Assembly (NCBI RefSeq): GCF_016765795.1
Contig: NZ_JAESVP010000008.1
Span: 95,978-159,977, forward strand
Source: Fuscibacter oryzae
GTDB taxonomy: Bacteria > Pseudomonadota > Alphaproteobacteria > Rhodobacterales > Rhodobacteraceae
Reading direction: 5' to 3'
Length of the DNA: 64,000 nucleotides
Shown here: one piece after another, positions 7,589-17,900 of the stretch
How positions within the stretch are numbered: position 1 is the stretch's first letter
Layout: each line of letters opens with the position of its first letter
Made by a program: the position numbers and the translations under genes
Notes under the pieces: generated by a model
What the model saw: only the letters and a program-made list of their open reading frames with translations
The model's database searches: none
Told to the model about the DNA's origin: nothing

Positions 7589-10500
7589 TTAGCCGAATGG
7601 CACGGGTCCGGCCGGTCGGCGCTGCGCCGCAATGAGTGCAAGGCACTGGCGCGTCATGTCATCAAGCCGTACGCGGGATTTGACAAAGGTCATTTGCAAG
7701 CGGGGATCGCTACTAAAGTGCTCGGTCGAACTCAGGGCGACGACCTGGGTGGATGGATGCCACAGCGCTAGATACTCGAGTAGGCTCGAACCATCCCTCT
7801 CGCTGAGACCTCTATCCAGGATAATCAGGTCAAAGCTGTTGCGTGAAAGGATATCTTGGGCTGCGGCTCCATTCGCCGTGTTTACCATATCGGCGGCGGA
7901 ACCGAAGGCCGCTGTCAAGACCTCTGAAAAGTCATGGTCGTCTTCGACATGCAGGATGCGCGGTGTAACCATCGCTGTTGCACCGGATAGCTCGGTTGTA
8001 GCGGCATGCTCCGCATTGGCCGTTGTCTCCTCCCATGCGGCCAGCGTCACCCAGAACGTGGTCGACACCTGTGGCTCGGAAACGAAGCCAATAGAGCCAT
8101 CCATTTGCTCGACGAGCCGTTTTGCGATGTGCAGGCCCAGACCCGTCCCTTCGGTCTGCCGATTGGCTGTACCGTCGACCTGCGAGAACGGCTTGAAAAT
8201 GCGGTCGCTGAAGTCAGCAGGGATGCCACGCCCATTGTCCGTGACTGATACCCTTATCCGATCGTCAAGCCGCTCGATCGCAATCCGGACTTTCCCACCC
8301 TTCGGCGAAAATTTGGCCGCATTCGACATGAGGTTGGACATAATCTGCTGAAAACAGCGATCATCAAGCTGCACAAGTAGGCCGGGAGCATCCCGCACAA
8401 GATCGTAGGTTACGCCAAACTGTGCCGCGAACGGCTGGTTCACCAGCATGGCCTTTTTCACGTGCACCGATATATCTGCGGGGACAAGCATCGGCTTAGG
8501 AGGACCGGACTCAAGCCTTTCAAGATCGAGGATATCGTTGACCAGTAGGATCAGGCGATCGCAGTTCTTCTGTGCGATCGAGAGCATACGCTTAGCGCTG
8601 TCGGTAAGGCCGTCAGACATTGCGTTCAGCAATAGTGAGATTGATCCGTTAATCGACGTGAGGGGCGTACGCAGCTCGTGACTTACGGTTGAAACAAACT
8701 GCCTTTTCAGCTCATCTACCTGTCGCTGGTCGGTGATGTCTGTTTGCAGACCGATCAGCCGTGAGGCACGCCCATCTGCATCGCGTTCTTCGCCAGCCGC
8801 ATCTGATCGCATCCAGTGCCAGGCTCCGTCCTTCATGCGGACCCGGTACTCCGAGACTGATCGCGGCGAATGACCCTCGATGCATGCGAGGTCCGCTTCC
8901 GTCACGCGTTGCAGATCGTCTGGATGTATCCTTTGAAGCCAGGCCTTCTGGGGATCGATGTCTTCATCACCATCATATCCCATAAGCTCGCGCCAGGTGT
9001 GCGATACAATCGACGTCCCCGTTCTCAAGTTAATATCGAAGACCCCGATCTTTGCACCTGTCAGTGCCAGATCCAGCCGCCGTTGCGTGCTGCGTAACTG
9101 GTCCGCAGTACTGCGTTGTTCGGTAATGTTGCGCATTACGGCCGTGTAGCGCCGCTGGTCATCACTGTTTTTCCACGGGATGATCTGCACATCAAGTATG
9201 TGGCTCTGTCCAAGATTTGACGTCGTCGTCAACTCACCACGGTAAGGCGCACGATCCCCTGCAGTTTCGGATTGGTCGAAGTAGTCGCCGATCTGACCAT
9301 TCAACAACGAGGTAAACGGCTTGCCTAAGATATCTTGCGGGTTGCAGGCCAAAAGCTGCGGCAGGGCGTCATTGGACCTGAGCACGTGCCCTCTTTCGTC
9401 AAGAAGTGCTATCGTTGCAACGGCAGTTTCGATGATCGAGCGGTTTTCATCGACTTGTGTAGCCAGTTCGCGAGTGCGCAGAGCGACCATTTCGCGGACC
9501 AACTCCTCGCGGCGGAATGCACTTACAAGGAAAAACGCCAGCAGTACGGAGAAAGACAATCCTCCAATCAGAAAGCTGGCTGGTTTCAGGCTGAACAGCC
9601 GTGCTTCGAGTTCCGGGGTGCTTTCCGACACAATGGTCCAGATCTGTCCATAAACCTGAAGACTGTCGATCACCCGAAACTGCGCAGTATGGGCCTTGAT
9701 AGAAGGTGTGTTATCGCTGGCATAGAACCTCCGGTCTGGATCGGCCGTGGGACCATTGTAGATTGAAATGCGCAGGTCCTCACTCTGGCTTGTGGTCAGA
9801 TCCGCCATTAACCGGGACACTATGATTGGCGAAAACACCAAACCAGCGAAAGCGGCGCGGCGATCGGCGACAGTCCGCAGTTCTGCTTCGCCGGAGTAGA
9901 CCGGCATCATCAGTGCGAGGCCAGCACCCCGTGCTTCGTCCTGAACCAGGGTGATCGGCTCTGTCAGGGAGACCTCGCCGGTATCGCGCGCTCTTGCCGC
10001 AGTGACGTAGCGGTTAGTCTCGAAAGCAATGTTCAGCCCAAGTGCCGTCTTATTCGTAGCCAAGGGTTCGATGTACTTGATGACAAGCATCGGGCCAGCA
10101 CTAATCGCGGGTCGGATTTTCAGATCGACGACACCATCGGCTCTTGTTTCAGCTAAAAAACTTTCCGCCTCGCCCGGCGCAACAGGCTCTATGAAGCCGA
10201 TCCCCTCAAGCCCGAACAGACCTTCTGACAGTTTCAGTGACCCCACATAGTTTCTCCAATCAGCCGAGCTAACGCTCTCTGACGCCCGAAACAGGCCAAC
10301 TCCGCCGCCCAGCCCAAGTTTATAGACTTCAAGCCGATGTTTAAGTACTTCGCGGGCGTCATGCGCCAGCGTTTCGAACTGCGCCCGGTCAGACTGATTG
10401 CCAACGCGTGACATCTGGGCCCATGACAGAAAGGTTATCGCCACCGACAGAGTGACATAGAACAGTGCTTGCCAAGTGAACCGAGGCAGTGCGGTACCCT

Positions 10501-11107
10501 TCCAGAAGGCGACGGCTATCCTGTTCCATGGGCCCAAAACGGCCACTGATAAGGCAAGTACGACCGCGATCACATCGCCGACCCACCAGACGACCCAGTG
10601 GTGCACAAGGTCTGCCGAGTCTATGGTTTGCGATAAAGAAAACAGGCCGATGCCGGTGGACGGAACAATCAGGCATGTTAGTGGAACGACCCCGCAGACT
10701 ATAGCCGCGAGATGCGCCCTACCTCGAAGCCGAAGTGGAAATCCACAGATGAGACGGATAAGCGTCGCCCCGATCAACGCCTGCAAGGACATAGCCAGCG
10801 CCAAGACGAAGGTCCGGAAAATATCGTCGAACTCGGTGAATTCCCAGTAGTGTACCCAAGCAAGGATGACCCGGCTTGCAACCGCACCGAGAAATACGCC
10901 CGGCCACAACTGGCGCCCAAAAACAAGGAGGGCACCAACTGCTGCCCCGGCACCACGCAGGATCACTACATCGTCTGCCGTCGCCGGTACAAAAATCACT
11001 CCCGTCAGGCTGAGCGCGCAAAAGATGAGCGCCAGCAAGATGATCGGCGCTATGCGAGGGGCCGATGCGCGCAAAAACACAATCTCCGCCTGCTGTTTGC
11101 TGGCCAT
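7589..11107 (-). CDS. MASE1-CHASE-PAS-PAS hybrid histidine kinase with C-terminal receiver (1172 aa)
   Basis: Residues 1 to about 240 form a multi-pass membrane module of MASE1 type. A periplasmic CHASE-like domain (about 245-500) follows, then a further membrane segment (about 515-535). Next come two PAS/PAC units (about 555-800), HisKA with His810 in VSHELRTPLTSINGSI, HATPase (N box SNLMSNAAKFSPKG, G boxes DNGRGIP and GTGLGLHIAK), and a receiver from about 1050 with HVEDD, LIILDRG and a late FVKS lysine. All catalytic boxes look intact. It is probably an integral-membrane sensor whose receiver passes phosphate to the Hpt protein of the same locus. It is divergent from the receiver-GGDEF-like gene at 11394. 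Confidence 0.85.
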   Translation of the reverse strand: MASKQQAEIVFLRASAPRIAPIILLALIFCALSLTGVIFVPATADDVVILRGAGAAVGALLVFGRQLWPGVFLGAVASRVILAWVHYWEFTEFDDIFRTFVLALAMSLQALIGATLIRLICGFPLRLRGRAHLAAIVCGVVPLTCLIVPSTGIGLFSLSQTIDSADLVHHWVVWWVGDVIAVVLALSVAVLGPWNRIAVAFWKGTALPRFTWQALFYVTLSVAITFLSWAQMSRVGNQSDRAQFETLAHDAREVLKHRLEVYKLGLGGGVGLFRASESVSSADWRNYVGSLKLSEGLFGLEGIGFIEPVAPGEAESFLAETRADGVVDLKIRPAISAGPMLVIKYIEPLATNKTALGLNIAFETNRYVTAARARDTGEVSLTEPITLVQDEARGAGLALMMPVYSGEAELRTVADRRAAFAGLVFSPIIVSRLMADLTTSQSEDLRISIYNGPTADPDRRFYASDNTPSIKAHTAQFRVIDSLQVYGQIWTIVSESTPELEARLFSLKPASFLIGGLSFSVLLAFFLVSAFRREELVREMVALRTRELATQVDENRSIIETAVATIALLDERGHVLRSNDALPQLLACNPQDILGKPFTSLLNGQIGDYFDQSETAGDRAPYRGELTTTSNLGQSHILDVQIIPWKNSDDQRRYTAVMRNITEQRSTADQLRSTQRRLDLALTGAKIGVFDINLRTGTSIVSHTWRELMGYDGDEDIDPQKAWLQRIHPDDLQRVTEADLACIEGHSPRSVSEYRVRMKDGAWHWMRSDAAGEERDADGRASRLIGLQTDITDQRQVDELKRQFVSTVSHELRTPLTSINGSISLLLNAMSDGLTDSAKRMLSIAQKNCDRLILLVNDILDLERLESGPPKPMLVPADISVHVKKAMLVNQPFAAQFGVTYDLVRDAPGLLVQLDDRCFQQIMSNLMSNAAKFSPKGGKVRIAIERLDDRIRVSVTDNGRGIPADFSDRIFKPFSQVDGTANRQTEGTGLGLHIAKRLVEQMDGSIGFVSEPQVSTTFWVTLAAWEETTANAEHAATTELSGATAMVTPRILHVEDDHDFSEVLTAAFGSAADMVNTANGAAAQDILSRNSFDLIILDRGLSERDGSSLLEYLALWHPSTQVVALSSTEHFSSDPRLQMTFVKSRVRLDDMTRQCLALIAAQRRPAGPVPFG

Positions 11108-11393
11108 ATAGATCTACTTTCACTCGCGAGACGATGTGCTATACACGTTATGGTTGACCCACAAAAGGGCAAACTCGACGAAGTCTTCCCTCAGGGACTG
11201 AACTGCAAAGTCCGGAGAAATCCGGGCCCAATCTGAGATGCTTGCAGGTGCCACGTGACTGATTTTAATGTGCTTTGCCATATTCTGGCCGAATTTCCTT
11301 ACAATCAACGGGCGAGTAATGAAGTGGCCTTGGTTCGGTGGGTTCGAATCGCAGAACGTGGATCTGCAAAATAGCTCTTCCAGAGGCTGACTG

Positions 11394-12401
11394 ATGATGA
11401 AGATACTTGCTGTAGATGATGATGAGCTCATCCTCGAGCTTCTGGTCGAAAGCCTGCGCGCGAGCGGATTTTCTTCAGTCCAGACCGCCACCAGCGCCAA
11501 CGCAGCCGCGCGATTGATCTCGACCGCAACTGAACCGTTCGACTGCTTTCTGTTGGACGTCGTGATGCCAGAAGTAGATGGCATTGCGCTGACCCGCTGG
11601 ATCCGAAAGTCACCGCTGTACGGCGCCGCGCCGATTGTGATGATCACCTCGATGGCTGAGAAAGCCTTTATTGACAGAGCCTTCCGGGCGGGCGCAACGG
11701 ACTATGTCACTAAACCGTTTGATGCCGTCGAAGTCACCACGCGGGTTCAATTGGCCGCGCGGCAGGTACAGGCCAACCGAGCGGTACATGATGCTGGCAT
11801 GCAGGTTCAGGCCCTGCGCGCGAAGATTGACGCTCAGCACCACACGCCCCTGTCCGAACCGGTTGCTCTGAACGATGTTGAAGGACTTATTGATTTCCTT
11901 GCCCTTCAAAACTATTTGCTTCAACTATCGCGAGGGTCTTTCTTAGCTACAAGTGTCGTTGCCCTGCGCATCGTCGATGTAGGCAACATCTATGCACGTT
12001 GTTCACCCGCTCTGTTCCGAGATGTTTTGGCCGACGTGGCCGAAAGCGCTCTCGGTGCGATGAGCGGCTCCCAATGTATAATGGCCTATACCGGGAACGG
12101 TACCTTTGCAGGCGTTGTTGCCTGTTCAGACAGAAATGATTTCGAAGACGTCGAGCTTATGATTAACTTGACGATCGAGCGTTTGGAATTGGTCGATGAT
12201 CAGCAGCGCCCTCTTGAGGTTCGCGTTGCAATGGGTACGCCGCGTGCCATCGGAGTGATGCAATCGGGTCGTGCAGCGGTTGCGAAGATGCACCGTGCGA
12301 TTGAGGATATTTCCTGGAACATGCCGCAATTGGCCACGCTCAAGACCAAGACAAAGCGTGGTGCAGGGATGCTGCTGAGAGCCCTCACACAGGCGATATG
12401 A
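11394..12401 (+). CDS. Response regulator with degenerate GGDEF-like output domain (335 aa)
   Basis: The N-terminal receiver has Asp8-Asp10, phosphoacceptor Asp55 (FLLDVVMPE), Thr85 and Lys107. After a coiled linker (about 125-150) the C-terminal 170 residues have the size and pattern of a GGDEF domain (DFLALQNYLLQ start, ISWNMPQL end). Where the GGDEF signature is expected the sequence reads AYTGNGTFAGVVA, so diguanylate cyclase activity is unlikely. It may act as a protein-interaction or ligand-binding output. An AGAGG ribosome site precedes the ATG pair. Its stop overlaps the start of the Hpt gene by four bases (ATGA), a sign of translational coupling. Confidence 0.75.
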   Translation: MMKILAVDDDELILELLVESLRASGFSSVQTATSANAAARLISTATEPFDCFLLDVVMPEVDGIALTRWIRKSPLYGAAPIVMITSMAEKAFIDRAFRAGATDYVTKPFDAVEVTTRVQLAARQVQANRAVHDAGMQVQALRAKIDAQHHTPLSEPVALNDVEGLIDFLALQNYLLQLSRGSFLATSVVALRIVDVGNIYARCSPALFRDVLADVAESALGAMSGSQCIMAYTGNGTFAGVVACSDRNDFEDVELMINLTIERLELVDDQQRPLEVRVAMGTPRAIGVMQSGRAAVAKMHRAIEDISWNMPQLATLKTKTKRGAGMLLRALTQAI

Positions 12402-12760
12402 CTCAATTCCGGAGTTGTGGCGTGCTACAGTCCCAGACCATTGATAAAAAAGTCGCGGAAATTCGTCCGCGATTTCTGCGACTCCTGGCACAGCGCCTGA
12501 ATAGATTCGAAGAAATTCGTGATCTTCTGGAGACAGAACCGAACTTGGCGCCGTTGCTTGAGGAGATCGGTACGGGTGCGCATAGCATTGTTGGCTTGGC
12601 TGCGACACTCGGCTTCCCCGACCTTGGCAGTTTGGCGCAGAATGTGGAGCTGGTGGTCAATCGTGTAACTAGCGCAGAAACGAGCACGCGGTCCACAATT
12701 GAGTTTTTTGATAGCATCGACGATCTGCTGGGAGAGATGGCCCTGATCTTGCAGGCTTGA
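12398..12760 (+). CDS. Hpt-domain phosphotransfer protein (120 aa)
   Basis: An all-helical protein with GAHSIVGLAATLGFPDLGSLAQNVE at residues 60-84. This matches the Hpt motif H-x-x-x-G-x-A-x-x-x-G, with His62 as the likely phosphate carrier. It would relay phosphate from the hybrid kinase's receiver to one of the two separate receivers in this locus. Translation is coupled to the preceding receiver gene through an ATGA overlap. Confidence 0.75.
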   Translation: MTQFRSCGVLQSQTIDKKVAEIRPRFLRLLAQRLNRFEEIRDLLETEPNLAPLLEEIGTGAHSIVGLAATLGFPDLGSLAQNVELVVNRVTSAETSTRSTIEFFDSIDDLLGEMALILQA

Positions 12761-12991
12761 TCGCCTCTGAGGCAGAGTTTGTTCCCAGAGAAGGTCCGAC
12801 CGCAGTCCTGCCCCCTCCGCCAGTTGGATCTGTCAGACGGCACTCGCTCCAGAACCTTTTCACATGGCTGCCGTTCGCTTAGACCCTCACGAACGGCAGC
12901 TACGGGCCGAATTGGCGCCGACCGCTTGAAGAATGTCACGGTCATGCCTTTCTCGTGCCGCCCAGCGGAAAGGTGGAGTGTCGTGCCCTTG

Positions 12992-14401
12992 CTAGGTGGA
13001 TGACTTGTTGGAAACAGATGCGTCCATCAAAGCCTCGAAGTGGTTGGAAAGTTTCCCATGCCCCCGAAGCCCTTCCGGTCGGTACGGGCGCTCTAGGTCA
13101 TAGTGCAAAACACCAGTCGCCCCGAAACGCTCGTATACTGTTGGGTGAACAATCGCCTCGGGATGGATTTTGCGATCGATTTTCTTCGCAAACCGGAAAG
13201 CTAGGCTGCGTGTTTCATCGTGCTGCATACCAAGCGCCGAAGGGTAGGTTCTCAGCACACTGCCATCTAACTGCAAATTACCAGGTACGCTTTGCGCGGC
13301 CGCGACCATCCAGCCAAGGGCAATATCAGAGAGCCGCGACTGATCTTCGGGATAGCTACCACCGATGTCTGAATGATTTCCGGCAAACCAGATTTGCTCG
13401 AACCACGGCGGCTCGCCTCTACCGACTTGCCGCCACTCGCCAGGGTGCCCCCAAGATACTCTATCAAAATCGCGACGCCGTTCATCGATCGCGAGTGCAT
13501 GTCTTGCCCACCCGACGTTGATGTTCAAGGTGCGGTCATAGAACTGCATCTTGAATTCGGTGAGGTGAAGTGTCCGCAACAAGTGAAACTCTGGTAGCCC
13601 GAATGCTACCTTGAGGTGCGTCTTCAGGTAAAGGACTGTGCCTAAGAAGGTGCAGAATGCTCCCAGGCTGGCAACCCAGATCCAAAATCCGCCCGTTAGC
13701 CACCAGCCAATGGTGCCAGCGACAAGAAGGGCCGTAACGCCCAGAGTTGCAGCTACGAAGATTGATCCCCAACTCGCTAGTGATGCAACCGTATCGAATA
13801 CGCCAACGAAGTGCGGATAGACGTTTGGGTGCTCGCTGTTTCCCGAACTATACTCGGTCCGAAAGCGTTTGGCCAACGCCGCACGCTGGTGCAGATAGGC
13901 AGTGTCTCGGGGAGAACTGACATGCTGATAGATCTTGGTAACTGCTTCTCGCGCGATCCGTTGGCAGCTTGCCGTATCTCGCTTGAGCGGGCTACCATCT
14001 TTCATGCGGGTTGGGACGCCGCATAGCGCGATCACGCCACCCAGGCAGCGGACGGTGTAGGCGCCGCGACTAAACCCGAAGAGCCATATCCTGTCACCAG
14101 GAGACCAAGTCCGAACAATCTCAGCGTAACAATCTACAATATTCTTGGTCAGGCCCAAACCGGTTGCTTGGCAAACAACATTGTAGATCTTCTTGCCGAT
14201 TGCACCGAAGAAGCCCAAACCCGGAGGCAATGTTCCAATGCCGGCATCGTAGTATGCAAACTGCTTTGTTGGATCGACCGTGCTCTCCGGCCCGCAACGT
14301 GTGGCCCGGTACATTTTGTAAATGTTGCTGCGCCGCTCGTCGAAGCGCACTCCACTACTCTGACCAGTACCGTCGGCATAGATGAGAATGTTCTTTTCCA
14401 T
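12992..14401 (-). CDS. DUF2235 alpha/beta-hydrolase with internal membrane hairpin (469 aa)
   Basis: DUF2235 proteins are alpha/beta hydrolases related to phospholipases, including type VI effector lipases. Seen here are the N-terminal IYADGTGQ strand, the nucleophile elbow GFSRGAYTVR, FVGVFDTV and the late FAGNHSDIGGSYPE with its catalytic-type Asp/His. Residues about 215-265 contain two strongly hydrophobic segments that look like a transmembrane hairpin, unusual for a soluble hydrolase and suggesting membrane anchoring. ATG 14401 (MEKNILIYADG) fits the domain boundary better than the upstream start at 14431. No type VI genes are nearby, so its role is open. Confidence 0.75.
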   Translation of the reverse strand: MEKNILIYADGTGQSSGVRFDERRSNIYKMYRATRCGPESTVDPTKQFAYYDAGIGTLPPGLGFFGAIGKKIYNVVCQATGLGLTKNIVDCYAEIVRTWSPGDRIWLFGFSRGAYTVRCLGGVIALCGVPTRMKDGSPLKRDTASCQRIAREAVTKIYQHVSSPRDTAYLHQRAALAKRFRTEYSSGNSEHPNVYPHFVGVFDTVASLASWGSIFVAATLGVTALLVAGTIGWWLTGGFWIWVASLGAFCTFLGTVLYLKTHLKVAFGLPEFHLLRTLHLTEFKMQFYDRTLNINVGWARHALAIDERRRDFDRVSWGHPGEWRQVGRGEPPWFEQIWFAGNHSDIGGSYPEDQSRLSDIALGWMVAAAQSVPGNLQLDGSVLRTYPSALGMQHDETRSLAFRFAKKIDRKIHPEAIVHPTVYERFGATGVLHYDLERPYRPEGLRGHGKLSNHFEALMDASVSNKSST

Positions 14402-14910
14402 GACGCATGATCCAACGCACAAGACGCACACGACTCATGGTACCCACAATTCACCCGACCTACAACCTATTGTACGAAAGTCGCAGAACTCGGTTGTAAG
14501 AGGCACTCTATTAGATTGTTCTCTCGCAGGCCTTTCTAGGAGCCTTCGAAAGGTTGGACTGCCTTAGATGCTTTGGACGCGGCAATCTTGGCAATCAGTA
14601 GTGAGCTTCCAATGGCACCTCACTGCCGACCGCCTGACCTGGCCGTTGGGGCCTCCGCAATCCCAGGCTCGATCGTCCGCTAAGGGCCGGCTTCGACCTA
14701 TGCTTGATGTCAGTATGTGGCACCTCCCGGCGTGCCGCCGGGACCGGGCCCTAGTCCTTCGGACTGGAGCCTGCCGAGGCAGTCTCCCCCCATTCGGGCG
14801 ACTGTCCCTGGCGCGAAGAGGGAGAGAGGTGCCGGGACGGGTCAGGTCCGGCGGGTGAGAGAGAGCACTGATCGGGCCTGACCCGTTCCAGCTCTCTTGA
14901 GGAATTCCCG
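14402..14910. other. Long intergenic region upstream of the strawberry-notch gene
   Basis: About 510 bases without a supportable gene. It holds the promoter of the divergent DUF2235 gene and the leader of the strawberry-notch gene. The only notable structure is the inverted repeat at 14837-14886. Confidence 0.4.
14837..14886. promoter_or_regulatory. 10-bp inverted repeat in the strawberry-notch leader
   Basis: ACGGGTCAGG at 14837-14846 is exactly mirrored by CCTGACCCGT at 14877-14886, ending 24 bases before the start codon. Its position suits an operator or attenuating hairpin. The CGGGTCAGG(CCC) core also occurs in the repeat at 5111-5168. Confidence 0.45.
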
Positions 14911-17900
14911 ATGAACGATCTTTCCCCGGCGACTTTGGCGCAAGCGCCGGTCGCCTCGGCTACTGCTATCCTGGCTGCGGCTGGCCTTTTGCTACCCTCG
15001 CTTGAACGCGGGAAGCGGGTCGACGCCCCGATGCTGCGCACGGCGATGGAATCTGCCTTCGGCGCTTCGGACGCTTCCGGCCTTTGGGACTGGAAGGCGA
15101 GCTATGAGGCCTGCGAGGTCGCGACAGCCCTCTTCCTGCGGAAGTACGGTCGGGCGATTTTTCGCCAAGCCGACGCACCTGCAGCGCGGCTGGCCACCCT
15201 TGCCAAGATTGTCGACCTCCTGCCCAGCCACACACGCCGCTCCGAGGAGAGCCAGGCGCTGCAGCAGTTCTCCACACCGATCCCGCTGGGGCTCGCTGCG
15301 CTGACTGCTGCCGCGATTGGCCACGACGACGTGGTGCTTGAGCCTTCGGCAGGCACTGGCCTCATGGCGATCCTCGCCGAAATCTCGGGCGGCAGCCTGA
15401 TCCTCAACGAGTTGGCCGACACCCGGGCTGACCTACTCGCTTCCCTCTTCCCGGCACTTTCCATCAGCCGCTTCGATGCCGCGCAGATTCACGACCACCT
15501 CGATCCTGCGGCCGTGCCGTCGGTCGTCCTGATGAACCCACCGTTTTCCGCGATGGCAAATGTCACCGGCAAAGTTCAGGACGCCGCCTTCCGGCATATC
15601 GCTTCCGCTCTCTCGCGCCTTGCTCCCGGCGGGCGCTTGGTCACGATCACGGGCGCCGGATTCGGTCCCGACATGCCTGCCTGGCGCGATGCCTATGTCG
15701 GGCTGCAGGCGAGGGCGCGCGTGGTTTTCTCGGCGGCGATCGACGGCTCGGTCTATGCGCGGCATGGCACGACGTTTCCAACACGGTTGACGGTGATCGA
15801 CAAGATCCCCGCCGACGATCCCACGCGCTTCCCCGCCTCTCCCGGTATCGCGCCCGACGTTGCGACTCTGCTCGGCTGGATTGCCGACCGTGTGCCGCCG
15901 CGTCCTACAGTCGAATTGCCGAAACCGCCGTCACCTACTTCGCCTGCGCGCTCAGTCCGCGGCTATCTCGCTCGGGCCAATGCCGCCCCCGCCGTCCGCA
16001 AGCCGGTTTCATCCCCCACCGCCGTCGAACTCGTCTATGAGACCATTGACGCGGCACGCTCCGACGCCGCCCGCCTGTCAGATGCGATTTACGAAGAATA
16101 CGGCCTGCAATCGGTCCGGATTCCCGGTGCCGTGCCGCATCCGACCAAACTGGTGCAATCGGCAGCCATGGCCTCGGTTGCGCCGCCACACCCGACCTAT
16201 CGGCCCTTGCTGCCTGCCGACATCTGCCAACGGCTGTCCGATGCCCAGCTGGAGACTGTGATCTATGCCGGAGAGGCCCATTCCGACCATCTTGCCGGAA
16301 GCTGGACCATGGATAAGACCTTCGACACCGTCAGCGCTGCGGCCGAAGCCGCCTCGGGCGCGGTTCGTTTTCGCCGCGGTTTCATGCTGGGCGATGGCAC
16401 CGGCGCTGGCAAGGGCCGCCAGTCGGCCGGGATTATTCTCAACAACTGGCTGCGCGGGCGTCGCAAGGCGGTCTGGATCTCGAAATCCGACAAGCTGATC
16501 GAGGACGCGCAGCGCGACTGGTCGGCGCTTGGCCAAGAACGGCTTCTCGTCACGCCGCTTTCGCGCTTTGCCCAAGGCAAGCCAATCACCCTGTCGGAGG
16601 GCATCCTCTTCACCACCTATGCGACGCTGCGCTCGGATGATCGCGGCGAAAAGGTTTCGCGCGTCCGCCAGATCGTCGACTGGCTGGGCCGCGATTTCGA
16701 CGGGGTCATCATCTTCGACGAAAGCCACGCCATGCAGAATGCGGGCGGCGGCAAGGGCGAGCGCGGCGATGTCGAGGCGTCGCAACAGGGCAGGGCGGGC
16801 CTGCGCCTGCAACATGCGCTGCCTGATGCAAGGGTGGTCTATGTCTCAGCCACCGGGGCCACGACCGTTCACAACCTTGCCTATGCGCAGCGGCTCGGCC
16901 TCTGGGGCGGCGAGGATTTTCCCTTCGCCACCCGCGCAGAATTCGTCGAAGCCATCGAGGCCGGGGGCGTTGCGGCCATGGAAGTTCTGGCCCGCGACTT
17001 GCGCGCCCTCGGCCTCTATACGGCACGATCGCTCTCCTATGATGGCGTCGAATACGAATTGGTCGAGCATCAGCTGACTGAGGAGCAGCGTCGCATCTAT
17101 GATGCTTACGCGGGGGCCTTCGCCGTCATCCACAACAACCTCGATGCGGCGATGGAGGCGGCCAACATCACGGGGTCCGATGGGACGCTGAACCGGCAGG
17201 CCAAATCCGCCGCGCGCTCGGCCTTTGAATCCACCAAGCAGCGCTTCTTCGGCCATCTGCTGACCTCGATGAAGACCCCTACGCTGATCCGGTCGATCAC
17301 CGCCGATCTCGCGGCGGGCCAGGCGTGCGTCATCCAGATCGTTTCGACCGGCGAGGCATTGATGGAACGGCGCCTCGCCGAAATCCCGACCGAGGAGTGG
17401 AATGACCTGACAGTTGATGTCACTCCGCGTGAGTATGTGGGCTCTTACCTTCAGCATTCCTTCCCGGTGCAGCTCTACGAGCCCTTCACCGATGGCGAGG
17501 GCAACCTGTCGTCGCGCCCGGTGTTCCGCGATGGCCAGCCGGTCGAATGCCGCGAGGCTGTTCGCCGGCGCGACGAGATGCTGGAACAGCTCGGATCGCT
17601 GCCACTCGTTCCGGGCGCGCTCGATCAGGTGATCCAGCACTTCGGGACCGAAGTGGTTGCGGAGGTCACAGGCCGCTCTCGCCGCATTATCCGCAAGGGC
17701 GAAGGCCCTGCAGCGCGACTGGCGGTCGAGACCCGTGCGCCTTCGGCCAATCTTGCCGAAACCTCCGCCTTCATGGATGATCAGAAGCGCGTGCTGATCT
17801 TCTCCGATGCCGGCGGCACCGGGCGCAGCTATCACGCCGAGCTTTCGGCCAAGAACCAGAGGCTCAGGGTCCACTACCTGCTGGAGCCCGGTTGGAAAGC

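Noticed and set aside
11330..11365. GGTTCGAATC resembling a tRNA T-loop
   Set aside because: No matching acceptor, D-arm or anticodon stems around it.
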